In this document: piece after piece, positions 1 to 10,779 of the stretch | How the letters are laid out: each line of letters begins with the position of its first letter | How positions within the stretch are numbered: the first letter of the stretch is position 1 | Source: Isoetes taiwanensis | Lineage: Eukaryota > Streptophyta > Lycopodiopsida > Isoetales > Isoetaceae | Direction: 5' to 3' | Length of the DNA stretch: 64,000 nt | Assembly (NCBI GenBank): GCA_021234155.1 | Contig: JAJEKV010000050.1 | Location: 3,310,488 to 3,374,487, forward strand | Translations under genes and position numbers: made by a program | Notes under the pieces: model-generated | Database searches by the model: none | What the model was told of the DNA's origin: nothing | What the model saw: only the letters and a program-made list of their open reading frames with translations

Positions 1-250
1 TTTTATCATCATACAAAACTTTTTCTTTCCCATTCTAACTCTTTCTCTCAAAGTCCTTCTAATGTGCAACCATTGCACTGCTTTATGTTGTTAAGGAAAC
101 ACATACATTAATTTGTTTGTCTGTCTTGTGCTATTGTTACTGTTTTTCCAAGAGGATAAGTTGTCTATTGGGTCCAGTCGTCAAATTATTTTCCTATGTC
201 TGATGCACTCAGGACTATAATGTTAGGGGTTTCAACTCCGGCCAGGATTT

Positions 251-508
251 TCAATGGATAGATGTTTCAAGCTGTGTTCGATGGAGCTTGGCGCGAGCAA
301 GTAAGATAACGATTTCTCTTATATTGATCTTATCATATGAAGAACTCATCCTTTTGATAAGCAGGTGATCTGGGATTTCAAGGCCGGCTTCATATTTCAA
401 CAGGAAAGTGCGAAAGAATCCGACAAATGAATCTGGCACTTGCACAGAAGGTTTCAAGCGATCAATCTTTGTTGCAGAATCACTTCTTTCCCCCTTCTTC
501 GGATCTGT
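251..508 (-). CDS. Possible terminal exon of an unidentified gene
   Basis: An open minus-strand reading frame runs from just after an in-frame TAG (complement of 509-511) to a TGA at 251. It encodes about 85 residues: a charged N-terminal part (DPKKGERSDSATKID) and then a mixed hydrophobic/charged stretch containing FVGFFRTFLLKYEAG and INIREIVILLARAKLH. The composition looks more like a folded protein than random AT-rich DNA. A preceding CAG could be a splice acceptor. I do not recognise the family. The rest of the gene, if real, would lie to the right, where two Helitrons now sit, so it may be a disrupted gene. Confidence is low. Confidence 0.25.
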   Translation of the reverse strand, partial: TDPKKGERSDSATKIDRLKPSVQVPDSFVGFFRTFLLKYEAGLEIPDHLLIKRMSSSYDKINIREIVILLARAKLHRTQLETSIH

Positions 509-942
509 CTAGCTCCATATTATCGCCGGACTTCCAAACTAAGGTCGCCCATGTCTGTCTGCCAAATGGTAAAATATTTCCCAGTGATGATTAATCCCTT
601 CACTCAAGAATCTTACTGAGATACTCTTTTTCCAGGAAGCATTTTCTTAACATGATTCAAGGATCCAGAATGGTCATTCATTATTTTTTAAAGTTTTGTT
701 GCATGTTTTATTTTATGTATCCTTGGTTTTTTGTTTTTTGCAGTATCAAATGCAGTATTTGGAACACTCAAAGCAGCTGCTGCATATTTCTGGAAATGAA
801 TTTATCATTCTTTAAGAGTTTTTGGAAATGGTTGGGGTTCAAATCCCCTTGCTCCCTAATTTTTGTAGAAGCCACTACAATCCATAAGAAACCATTTGCA
901 GTTAGTCTACTAAACTTGGAATGCTTCAAACAACATAGCGTC

Positions 943-1026
943 ACTGGTTATCTTTATTGGTTTATAAATGACGTTACTGCGTTACGGGTTATCATTATTG
1001 GTTTATAAACGACATTAGGGTTATCA
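943..1026. repeat. Tandem array that is the Helitron target, left part
   Basis: Degenerate tandem units read roughly GGTTATCATTATTGG followed by TTTATAAATGACATTAC, about 33-41 bp each. The array stops at A1026 inside a unit and resumes exactly at T4535, so the DNA between is an insertion. Confidence 0.8.
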
Positions 1027-1039
1027 CTAGTAAACGTGT

Positions 1040-1056
1040 GCCCGGCGTTGCCGGGC
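1040..1056 (-). other. Helitron 1 3'-terminal hairpin
   Basis: GCCCGGC, loop GTT, GCCGGGC: a perfect 7-bp stem with a 3-nt loop, nine bases from the terminal CTAG. This is the standard Helitron 3' hairpin arrangement. Confidence 0.85.
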
Positions 1057-1621
1057 TAATGTCCTGTTAAGTGTTTTTACTCGGCCTTTTAACGTCCATA
1101 TGTGCAATTTTGACAAAAGCGCATATTAATATTGGTACGAATAGACATTATTTCCTTTTAGCCATAGTAAAAGGAAATGCACGGCATTGTCGCACATAAG
1201 TATGATTATATTGGTGTCCGGCATTGCCGCGCTTATGTTGACACAGGCAATTGGTTTTTAGCGTCCACGTACTCAAAAAAAGAAAATTGCTCGTGGCCCC
1301 GGTAGAGATGTTGTCGTCCGATCCTCCCTATCTGCTTTATGCAGAAAGCTGCTAAAACTTGTAATGAAAATAAATTTGAAGATCTTGGCAATCCTGCATA
1401 ACAGTTGCCAACGCCCACTGCCAAATATGGAAATATTATGCAACGCATAGAGAATATATTCTGGTCCCAAAATTTCATTTTTAACATAGATAGATAGTAT
1501 TTTTATATCATGCCACACTCTAGAACAAAAAGGAGACACCCATGGAAGCAAAACTGTACCCAGCGTTGTCAGACATAAGTAGAGGGCATATATCTATAGT
1601 CATTTGACATAAGATTAAGTT

Positions 1622-1674
1622 TGCCCAATTCGTTTGGTATTTGGGGATGCCCAATTCGTTTGGTATTTGGGGAG
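1622..1674. repeat. Short tandem duplication in Helitron 1
   Basis: The unit GCCCAATTCGTTTGGTATTT plus GGGGA occurs twice in direct succession. Confidence 0.8.
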
Positions 1675-3716
1675 GGTCTTCACGCAATGGTGGGAACTAA
1701 GATTTTGGTATTGTATCGTATTGAAAATGGTATGTTTGTCTATGTTTGAGCTGCTTGTTTGCTTTCGGGGCCAAGTTTCTATTTGTGTTTTTTTTTTTTT
1801 TTTAATTGAGTTCAATGGTGCGGGAAAGGTATTGTGAAGTCTGTTTTTGGAAGGCCTGTTCTGTCGACATGCCAGCGGGCGAAATTGGGCAGCGGATGGT
1901 GTGAGGGAGTCGAAGAAGGCCCAAGATTCCGGGGGGGCGCTCCCATGCCGCCGGTTTTGGCTGGGGCGTTTGGTTTAAGTAAAGCCGAAAAACGGATCAC
2001 ACCTGTATAAAATCACAAAATAACACTGATGTTTCTATGGCAATCTAATCATCTATTCAATTGTACTTAGAAAAACACTTCAAAAGATGCTAACTAATGC
2101 CAAAGTACAAAAATAACATGAAATTGTTAAGTACCCTTGTGTGTTAATTAATCACAAATGTGGATGAGCATGGTGGTGTTCATCCCATGACACTTCCAAG
2201 TCTAATATAATGAAGTAGCAAGAGGCCAAGCACTCAACTATATTTCAATCACAAAATACACTTCAACCATGAGATGAACAAATAAGTTAGAAGGAACCAA
2301 CATAAGTTAGAATGGGCATAGTGTCCGTTTCTCTAGCACCTCCATCCAATATGCAAGTCGTCTCGGCTTCAACAAAACCATATTTGGTGTGCCATGGAGT
2401 GTTGATTACCCTTTTTTATTCAAGATCCAGTTTGCTTTCCTTTTTGAGCACTGAAAGTGGTGGTTTACAATTATGGCTATAAGACATGGGCCTTAATTTT
2501 CCTATTATAGAGTAACATATTCAATTTCGATTTTCCATTTTTTCAGGCAGGGGCATAGATGCAAGAAACTTACACTAACTTGTAAGAAATTGAAACATTT
2601 ATAACTGTATCTAAAACACAAAGGCCAGTCATTTTTGTCTTCATATAAGCTTAGCCTGCTCAATATGAGAAAGACGCTTTTGACAATCTTGAAATGCCAA
2701 GCCATGTGATCTCAAATGTAGCATTATATACGTTTCCTCAAAGTAACAAATCTTAATGATCTTGAATTAGATTAAACCTGCATGCAGACATGAGAACGGA
2801 TAACATGATGCTTGGCATTTGCAATTGATGGATGCCTTTTTAAACAAACCCATTTTTAAATATAAGCCTTATTAATAATTTGAAAAGAAAAAAGATCCTT
2901 CAAATGGTAAGTTTCAAGTAAACACCAGACTCTACATAGAAAGGCCAGACCAAGTGTACAATTTGGCACATATAGATAAATAGATGACTTCAAACTCCAA
3001 TTGATGGCCCTCATAGGAAAATGTGCTGCAAGAGAAATAAAAAGTGTAACCAATTAAAAGGGTTATAAGGGCGCCAGAAGTATCGAATTCTAAATAAAAA
3101 ATGGACATGAGATAAGTACCCAGCATGGCATAAAGCACTGAAAAGCGTAGACAATTTACTATTGGCAAACCATAATTGAAATTACAAATTATAGCGGAAA
3201 CAGGAGCTTTATGTAAGTCAGCTCTTCAAATATATATTTAGATCCCCTTCACAAAAAGTCTGCATTGATCTTCTATCTGATGTCCAAACATAATTCACCA
3301 GCCATTTTCTTGTTTCCTATTCTGAAAGATTTGAAAGCACACTAAGAACATATCTAGAAGCAAAATAACAGACGAACTTAAATGGTTGAAAGCCCTAAAA
3401 TACCATAGCAACAAACAAAATCTATTCACAGCTCTGCGCGGCTGCGCCTCTTTGCAAGGAAGCGAGGGCCTGATGTCACCGGATGAGCAGATGTCTACCA
3501 GTTTGAATCAGAGGTCCAAATGATGGAAGGGCAGAAAAGGCCAGATATGGTACATAATGCACTATCAATGACGCCATACACGGGTTATCTCTCGTGATAT
3601 TCCATTACAAAGGAAGTAAACAAATGAGAACAGAGTTTGCCTTTCTTATCCGTCATAACAGATCGTTAATATTCTACACAATATGGGTAATCCTAATGCC
3701 ATGGTGTAGCCATTAC

Positions 3717-3985
3717 CAGGCTCACATACTCCATTGTTTCAGAACACAAACGCCATAGCCAATTCTTGGTTCTCTGCTACGAAATCACAAAAGTCAAGAA
3801 GTTAGTGCATGCCAAAGATTAAACCTTCAGGAATGAATCCCAGACTCACATACTCCACTATTTCGGAACACAAACGCCATAGCCAGTTCTTGACAAAATC
3901 AGAAAAATCAGAAAGTTAGTGCATGCCATAGATTTAATGTTCAGCAATGAGTTAGTGCATGCCATAGATTAAATCTTCAGCAATG
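3717..3985. repeat. Interleaved direct repeats in Helitron 1
   Basis: A unit beginning CTCACATACTCCA and containing AACACAAACGCCATAGCCA occurs at about 3720 and 3843. A second unit, GTTAGTGCATGCCA..AGATT, occurs at about 3801, 3914 and 3951. No protein is apparent. Confidence 0.7.
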
Positions 3986-4107
3986 AATGAATCCTCATCT
4001 GTGAACAAAGGATGTCCGCTGAAAAAATGGAAGAGACGAAATGAGATGAACCACAGATAAAAAAATGGATGAGTTAGGGTATTAGATTGCTACCTGCGCC
4101 AGCTATA

Positions 4108-4215
4108 AGCACCCAAGCTCTAAGACCTGCGCCCAAGCTCTAAGGGGTGCGCCCAAGCTCCAAGTCTGCGCCCAAGCTCCAACTCTGCGCCCAAGCTACC
4201 TGCGTCTCCAAGCTA
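4108..4215. repeat. About 20-bp tandem repeat (GCGCCCAAGCTC-type) in Helitron 1
   Basis: Five to six direct units share CGCCCAAGCT with varying ends. Units abut without unique spacers. The neighbouring 4305-4345 part repeats a CACCGCCCACGATTAT motif. Confidence 0.75.
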
Positions 4216-4534
4216 AAACACCGCCACAGTCGAATGGAAACATTTATCAGGAAGGAAACCCTTAGGAAGAGGCCGTTTGCAGCAGCCCATCATCAAAGCA
4301 GATCACCGCCCTGCAGATCACCGCCCACGATTATCACCGCCCACGATTATAGCTGTTCATCCAAGCTTGCTTTCGTATCATTAATTTGATCGGCCAAAAT
4401 TTCATATGATTATTTCGCAAGGGAAAGGGGCAACGTCGGAAAATACATGTTTTTGGCCGGAAATCCATTTTCTGGCAAATGTAACGCCGGAAAAAAACCA
4501 GCAAAGACCCCAAGAAACTTTTTAAATAAGTAGA

Positions 4535-4694
4535 TTATTGGTTTATAAATGACATTACTGTTATCACTATTGTTTTAGTGGTTAATCATTATTAGTTTTA
4601 GTTATCATTATTGGTTAATCAGATATTAATTTTTCGTTATCATTATTGGTTAATAAATCATGTTACTGGTTATCATTATTGGTTTTTCTAGTTA
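4535..4694. repeat. Tandem array between the two Helitrons
   Basis: 160 bp of the same degenerate GGTTATCATTATTGG-type units seen at 943-1026. It is bounded on the left by the 5' end of Helitron 1 and on the right by the 5' end of Helitron 2. Confidence 0.8.
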
Positions 4695-4941
4695 TCTTCT
4701 TATTTAAAATGAAAGGGCTTTGGTTTCCGAGCCGGGGATGCCGCATGTTACGCCGCATGCGGCGTTCCCTCTCCCCTTGCGGCTCCTACCTCGGCATTTC
4801 CCACTCTATTATGGCTACGTTTCTCATTTTGTATTTGAAATCGTCCATATTATGCAGATCTCCGGCTAGGGTTCTCTGTGTCGTGGCAAACCTGCTTTGT
4901 TGCACCACTACAGAACAAATCCATCTACAGCATCTCAAAGG

Positions 4942-5744
4942 CGCTTTGACAAGGATAGACGTCATGATCACGCCCTCTTATTTATTTGCAAATGACTCTT
5001 CCATAGCCAACTCTGTTGCTGAGAATATCAGGAATACCGCTTCCGGAAGATCTACTTTTTAGAGAAGGTAAGCAGTTGATTGCCATATTTTGAATTCTGA
5101 AAGGATTTCGTTTTCAATACCACTGCTCTATATCTCCTCTTTCATTTTTACAATGCTCTGTTGTCCTTTCTGTATATGTTTATTTGCTTGCACTAGAGCA
5201 CAACCTTTAGCAGGTCTTCATATCAGAAGTTGCTCTCCTCTAATTTGTGTTGCTGGAAAATGTTTCTTCCATCTATCTAATTTGTGAATCATTTTGTTGC
5301 AGGTTCAGATTTGGCTCTTGCAATTTCGTACGTAACGAAAGATGTTTCATAAAGAATGCAATAAACATATGGGTCCTTTCCTGAAGGTTGTGTCCATTGC
5401 ATTCCAGAAGCATGATGCAGATAAATGCAGGAGCATAAGAACAGTGTGGGGCTCTTTTCTTCAACGATTTTTTGTGTTCATTTTTGAAAAGCCTCTATTC
5501 TTCATAATAGAAGAGGTCTGTGGCTGCTCTACGTGCATTGGTAAAGTTTTGTTTGTTATAATATGGATTGTGACAAGTTCGTTATTTTTTAATACAGCAT
5601 CCTTCTCAGAAAGAAGAAGAAAAAGTGCAGTCTATAGATTATGATACTGGGAGATCTAAGACAATGACTTTGCTTAAAATACACGTTGAAGTACATAAAT
5701 TGTCTTTATATTGCTTATGCATTTCCATTTTAAAGAAGAAACTT
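4942..5744 (+). repeat. Helitron 2 internal duplication, copy A
   Basis: This block is repeated at 5851-6504, with a partial third copy at 5745-5848. It contains the end of an open segment (ITPSYLFANDSSIAN, then VAENIRNTASGRS), a GTAAGC donor, a pyrimidine-rich intron-like stretch, an acceptor-like TTGTTGCAG and downstream sequence. The copies share the exon-like parts and differ by internal deletions. Confidence 0.8.
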
Positions 5745-5848
5745 CCGGAATATCAGGAATACCGCTTCCGGAAGATCTATTTTTTAGAGACGGTAAGCAG
5801 TTGATTGCCATATTTTGAATTCTAAAAGGATTTCGTTTTCAATACCAC
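5745..5848 (+). repeat. Helitron 2 internal duplication, partial copy B
   Basis: About 104 bp matching roughly 5024-5125 of copy A (AATACCGCTTCCGGAAGATC through the GTAAGCAG donor to AATACCACTG), placed between copies A and C. Confidence 0.8.
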
Positions 5849-5850
5849 TG

Positions 5851-6504
5851 GCACTTTGGCAGTGGGATAGACGTCATGATCACGCCCTCTTATTTATTTG
5901 CAAATGAGTCTTCCATAGCCAATTCTGTTGCTGAGAATATCAGGAATACCGCTTCCGGAAGATCTATTTTTTAGAGAAGGTAAGCAGTTGATTGCCATAT
6001 TTTGAATTCTGAAAGGATTTCGTTTTCAATACCACTACTCTATATCTCCTCTTTCTTTTGTTGCTGAAAAATGTTTCTTCCATCTATCTAATTTGTGAAT
6101 CATTTTGTTGCAGGTTCAGATTTGGCTCTTGCAATTTCATACGTAAAGAAAGATGTTTCATAAAGAATGCAATAAACATATGGGTCTTTTTCTGAAGGTT
6201 ATTGCATTCCAAAAGCATGCTGCAGATAAATGCAGGAGCATAGGACAGTGCGGGGCTCTTTTCTTCAACGATTTTTTGTGCTCATTTTTGAAAAGCCTCT
6301 ATTCTTCATAATAGAAGCGGTCTGTGGCTGCTCTACGTGCATTGGTGATGTTTTGTTTGTTATAATATAGAAAGAAGAAGAAAAAGTGCAGTCTATAGAT
6401 TATGATACTGGGAGATCTAAGACAGTGACTTTGCTTAAAATACACGTTGAAGTACATAAATTGTCTTTATATTGCTTATGCATTTCCATTTTAAAGAAGA
6501 AACT
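5851..6504 (+). repeat. Helitron 2 internal duplication, copy C
   Basis: Second long copy of 4942-5744, about 150 bp shorter because of internal deletions (near 6056 and 6370). It ends at the same point, AAAGAAGAAACT. Confidence 0.8.
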
Positions 6505-9144
6505 AATAATGTTTTCATTGTCACATAGGGAACAAATTATTTGACGTATAATGTGCCTGTTTGCTGGACTGTCTAAAAAGCATGTTTCGCTAGAGGATTG
6601 TGCTAGAAATGAACTATCTGAAGAGGTACGCGTACCAAACCATGCAATGTCATTGTAGGGCAATGTAAAGGATTTGGAGTGTAAAGGATTTGGAATGTAA
6701 AGGATTTGAAAGCATTAATGTTCATCTATGGTCTGTGTTATATTCCTATAATAAGTATTACTTATCGGTTTGGTCCAAGCTTTTCCCTATTATTTCTTGC
6801 TGTCTTTTTTTTTAATTCTGCAAGGTCTCTAAACGTTCAGAATATTTTGGGCCCTGTTTCTGTAGGTTGTCTGTATTAGGGATTAAGTGAATGGGAGGCT
6901 TGATCTCAGCAGCTGAATTATACAGGAGAACGCAATTCCTTGGCATCTGAAATTCATGTGATTTTCTAATGGCATCATGCCAAAGTTAGGCAAGGGTAGG
7001 CTTGAACCTGTAATGCATTTCTTGATGTATTTTCTCGATGCATTTTATCGATGCATGAACATGTTTGGTCCTCCAATTGAGGTGTAATGCCTATGTCAAA
7101 ATGATGGTGCTGTAATAACAATTTTGTTCAAATGTTATAGTACTACAGGTACTGTCATATTATAGGTCTCCATGTTCTTCCATAATTGTCATGCTCTTTC
7201 CATTTCTTGATGGAGTTTTTTCCTTTCATTTTCTATATTTTCTCAGGTGGTGTTATGTATGTGCAATCATGGAATAATCTTCCAATGTGTTGAAATTCCT
7301 CTTTCCTTTTGATTCCAACTATGTTGCTTCTGCAAGAGATGAACTTCACTGTCATTACATATTGGTTCTTGCTTGAAGAAGCATCTGCAGTCTAGATCCT
7401 TTAATCCTTTTTAGGCTTGGAGAAAATAATGTAAATTTCAACGGTAAGTTAAATATTTCAATCTAAAAACATTGTATTCTATAACTATATCTGTTTGAAT
7501 GACCATTTGAAAACAATGGATGGTTTGCTTTGTTGCCATTGCTATTTTGCACTAAGTTTTCTTGCAGTGCTTTCTTATAACAAAATTAAAGGCTTCTTCA
7601 CTCATTAAGCCTGTCTTACACTTTTTATCTAGATTGCATAGACAATGTCATACTACACGTCTTCTTTGCAGGTTCATGTTGCAAGCTTTTGTTGCGTGAA
7701 GAGGTAAGGGTGTCTGATATTCACATTCGTCATAAAATTTTCGATCGGCTGAATTTTTGTTAATCTTGGGTGCATGCCAATGCAGGATGTTTGCACTTAA
7801 CAGATCTCATATGATTATGTCTTAGGAATTATTTTTCTATTATGACAATGTTACAATTTGATGAGTTGATGCATATCTTTTCATTTGCAAGGAAATCTCA
7901 GCTGGGAGCATACATGTACTAGATTGTGCTTTGACAACCTGGTGCAGAAGAAGTTAGTAGCTAGACATCCTCTAATTTTGTACATAAAAGCGTTCAATTT
8001 TAAACAATATAAAATGTTATTTTCTAAGAGGTGAAGAGGAGTGGTGCTTATGCAAGTTCACATTGTAGAACATCAATGAAACTCCATACTTTCTAAGCAT
8101 GACGACGAATGGATGTACCAAGGCACTAATGACCAGGAAGGATTTAATACCAGGAAAGCTAGCGTGACTTTCTGCAGGATGCCAACTTTGATATTCAAGC
8201 AATGCTTCATCTTCAACTTCCACGTGATTGTTTAGTTTGTAATTATGCTGCAGCAGCAGTGAGTTTTGATGCTACAATGATGCATGTTGTTGCCATGTAC
8301 ATTATTATATGTAAATTCACTAAAGACTTGATTGACTTTATTTATCTTTTGATGCACTCACACATTGTCAAAGCAGGCCATTTTTATTTTTCATTTGCAT
8401 ATGCAGTAGTTTAGCTGTCTAAAATTCATAAAGTCGCACACAAATTTTATTCCAATAACATTCAGGCACAAGAGGACCACAATCAAAGCTTGCAACGCTC
8501 TATTGTTATTAAATGTGTACACCAATGGCTACTTGGAGGGTTTTGTCTCATATACATTGTCTGAATTAAAGACAATAGACATTAAAAATTGTAGAATACA
8601 TGAAATGGCTAATGGATGCACAAAGTAATCAAAAGGTGCCATGGATGTCCATTAGCATGATTATTTGAATGTAAATCACATTTTTATTTATCTTAGAGAA
8701 TTCGAATTGCCAAAGTCTATGCACATTTTCGTTGAGTTAAAATTATACCATTTATCAATTCCATTCATCTTTTAACCCATGCCCGTGTGACAGCATCTCA
8801 ATACACACAACAAATATTTTCCTTCCATTTTTACTCAGTAACTTCAAAATATTTGTATGTATTTTATTTATAAATAATACTCCCATCTATGTTAAAATAT
8901 TCAATTATGGTGGCAACGTCGCAATCCATATTATCTATGCACTCCATTCCATTACTCCTACCTATTCTATTCTATGTGCCCATGGCTATGCTCGACCTCC
9001 CTACACCCTTCGCACTTGACACCCAATACATGTATGGACAAGATTATATTTATAGCTTTTTGTTCCATCTACATACTCTATTATGCCTATCCATTCCAGA
9101 CATCCATGATCAATGCCCGGCATTGCCGGACACACGTTTCTAGT

Positions 9145-9547
9145 CAATATTAGTTTATTATTGGTTCACATGACCATTGACCATAACAAAACCATGCATA
9201 TTTGGACCAAACAAATACACCTAAGATTTCTAACACATTGCAAACCACGTGCATTTACCATGGCATGACTAGTGCATTTACCATGACATTTAGTCATGTT
9301 AGTTTACCACAATAATGAACCACATTATAAAATCACATGAAAGAACACCATATTAAACCTTATCCACAACCTTCATGTTATATCACATGGACAAACCATA
9401 CCCTTCAAACGGTATAATATACCACATTCATTTATCAACATGTAATACCACTTTGACAAACTCTACAAAGAAGCCCATCCATCTAACCATCCTAACAAAC
9501 CTCACAAGAGAACCCATTAGTTTAGCCACATATGGTTTTTAATGATA
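9145..9547. other. AT-rich DNA without a recognisable gene
   Basis: The first bases continue the TTATTGG-type host array. After that comes AT-rich sequence with many ACCAT/CCATT words. I see no coding or element signature. Confidence 0.4.
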
Positions 9548-10021
9548 TCAACCCACAAACATGCATTGGTTTTGTAGAATGGTTTTATAGTCATAACCAT
9601 GGGAAAAACCATGTAGAGTTTTAATTTTGGGTGCCTTGTGAAGTCCAAAGGCACTGGCACTTGCATTCGGATTGCAATAATAGATAGGGCGTTTCCGTGC
9701 AAGAGAGCACATGAGAAGGCACTTCAATGCAGCACAAAAACCAGCTTGATGGTGAACAGAAGGATCCGGCGAGGTGGCAACACGCTCCAAGAACAGAGTG
9801 AGACCCCAGACAGCGTGAGTAGGCGTCCGCCAGCCTCTTTCATTAGGGATATAGATCCAATTGCTGGTGCATTCCAAGGTATCCCCTTCTTGCCAGACAG
9901 AGCAGCGAACAAATCGTGGATCCCATCGGAGATCTGTGGAAATCTGAGCGGGAGTCCAATCTTTCACTATTGGAAGATGCATATCTCTCTTTTTCTTTTT
10001 GGAAGTTCTTGGTGCTTGCAT
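9548..10021 (-). pseudogene. Orphan fragment of the gypsy accessory 3' ORF
   Basis: A 157-codon minus-strand open frame includes STDLRWDPRFVRC, SNWIYIPNERGW and YYCNPNASASAFGL. Its DNA is clearly homologous, block by block, to about 54660-55000 inside the gypsy element at 44759-55837. Examples are GGGATCCACG(A/T)TTTGTTCG, CAATTGGATCTA and TGCCAGTGCCTTTGG. No LTR or other retroelement domain adjoins it, so it is either a truncated element or the accessory sequence moved alone. The frame is more intact here than in the 54-kb copy. I recognise no domain, and the molecular function is unknown. The homologous part ends near 9650; the C-terminal residues are probably flanking DNA. Confidence 0.6.
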
Positions 10022-10227
10022 CCCAGCATAGCATGCCTTTGCCCATCCTTGTTGTAGATCTGCTAATTTGGATGATAATGTATTGCTGATTTGGATGGTA
10101 ATGTATGGCAGTCATCAACAGCTCATGTCGCCCTGATTTTACTTTGCCATTGTTATATGGAAACTACATTGCAGCTGATTCACGGCAATAGTCTATGCCG
10201 TTGAGCTGGATATACATTTCTTATCAG

Positions 10228-10475
10228 GTACATATGACCATAAATTCTCCCAGAGTGAATATATGACCATAAATTCTCCCAGAGTGACAAGTCGTACAAG
10301 GACATGATGGGTTAAGTCCCGTAAACATGCTCTTATTATCTTCTTACAATGCTCTTATTATCTTCCTGATGCACAGTTTATGAACATCTACACTTACGAA
10401 TGGCGCTAGTATCTTTAGGATATATTCTCATTTACACTTAAGAATGGCACTAGTAACTTTAGGATATATTCTTGG
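10228..10475. repeat. Two small tandem duplications
   Basis: ATGACCATAAATTCTCCCAG with AGTGA occurs twice at about 10228-10283. A roughly 50-bp unit ending in TTTAGGATATATTCT occurs twice at about 10390-10475. Confidence 0.7.
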
Positions 10476-10662
10476 TTTCTCGCCATTCAAAATACCTTTG
10501 CTGATGCCTAGTATAAAGGCGCAAGTGCCATTTATTAAATGGTTTTCAACTTAAGTATGATTAGAAGTTGTTTAATTGTGCTAAGGCAGTTGTTTACTGA
10601 GCTAAGACTGTGCCATGCATAGAAACTAAGAGGTAAAATTCCCACCTTATAGTGTTATGTAT

Positions 10663-10779
10663 GGGTGCAAGGTAATTGGGACCGCATTCCGGCGTGGACC
10701 GGTGGGGTCCCGCGACCGGCGTTAGCCGGGAGCGGGTCACCGGTCCCGCCGGAATGCGGGACCAATTTCCTTGCACCCA
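10663..10779. mobile_element. 117-bp GC-rich foldback / MITE-like element
   Basis: Arms GGGTGCAAGGTAATTGGGAC and the complementary GACCAATTTCCTTGCACCC enclose further complementary blocks (GCATTCCGGCG / CGCCGGAATGC). Nearly the whole sequence can fold into one hairpin. GC content is far above the surroundings, and TATAGT-like words flank both sides. There is no coding capacity. A clear target duplication is not visible. Confidence 0.6.

Larger units (their letters stand above)
1027..4534 (-). mobile_element. Helitron 1, non-autonomous, 3508 bp
   Basis: Both ends have Helitron hallmarks when read on the minus strand. The 5' end at 4534 starts TCTACTTATTTAAAAAG. The 3' end has a GC-rich hairpin (1040-1056) followed by ACACGTTTA and CTAG at 1030-1027. 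The element lies between host A1026 and host T4535, the expected A/T target, with no target duplication. The flanking tandem unit GGTTATCA / TTATTGG is restored when the element is removed. I find no Rep/helicase reading frame, so it is non-autonomous. Inside are short direct repeats, a GC-rich stretch (1860-1980) and AT-rich filler. Function is inferred from the ends and the empty-site logic; no protein supports it. Confidence 0.85.
4695..9143 (+). mobile_element. Helitron 2, non-autonomous, 4449 bp, with exon-like cargo
   Basis: The 5' end TCTTCTTATTTAAAATG follows host A4694 and closely matches the Helitron 1 5' end. The 3' end has the hairpin GCCCGGC-ATT-GCCGGAC (9115-9131, one mismatch), then ACACGTTT and CTAG at 9140-9143, followed by host T9144. 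The shared terminal block GCCGG(G/A)CACACGTTT places both elements in one family. No Rep/helicase is visible. The interior contains exon-like segments with plausible splice signals: a donor AGAGAAG/GTAAGC near 5068, an acceptor TTGTTGCAG/GTTCAG near 5302, an open block ending at a GTACGCG donor near 6632, and a TCTTTGCAG acceptor near 7671. Gene-fragment capture is therefore likely, but the donor genes are not recognised. Confidence 0.8.

Noticed and set aside
4108-4215. Short regular repeats that could suggest a CRISPR-like array
   Set aside because: Units abut without unique spacers, lie inside a Helitron and the genome is eukaryotic. Simple tandem duplication explains them.
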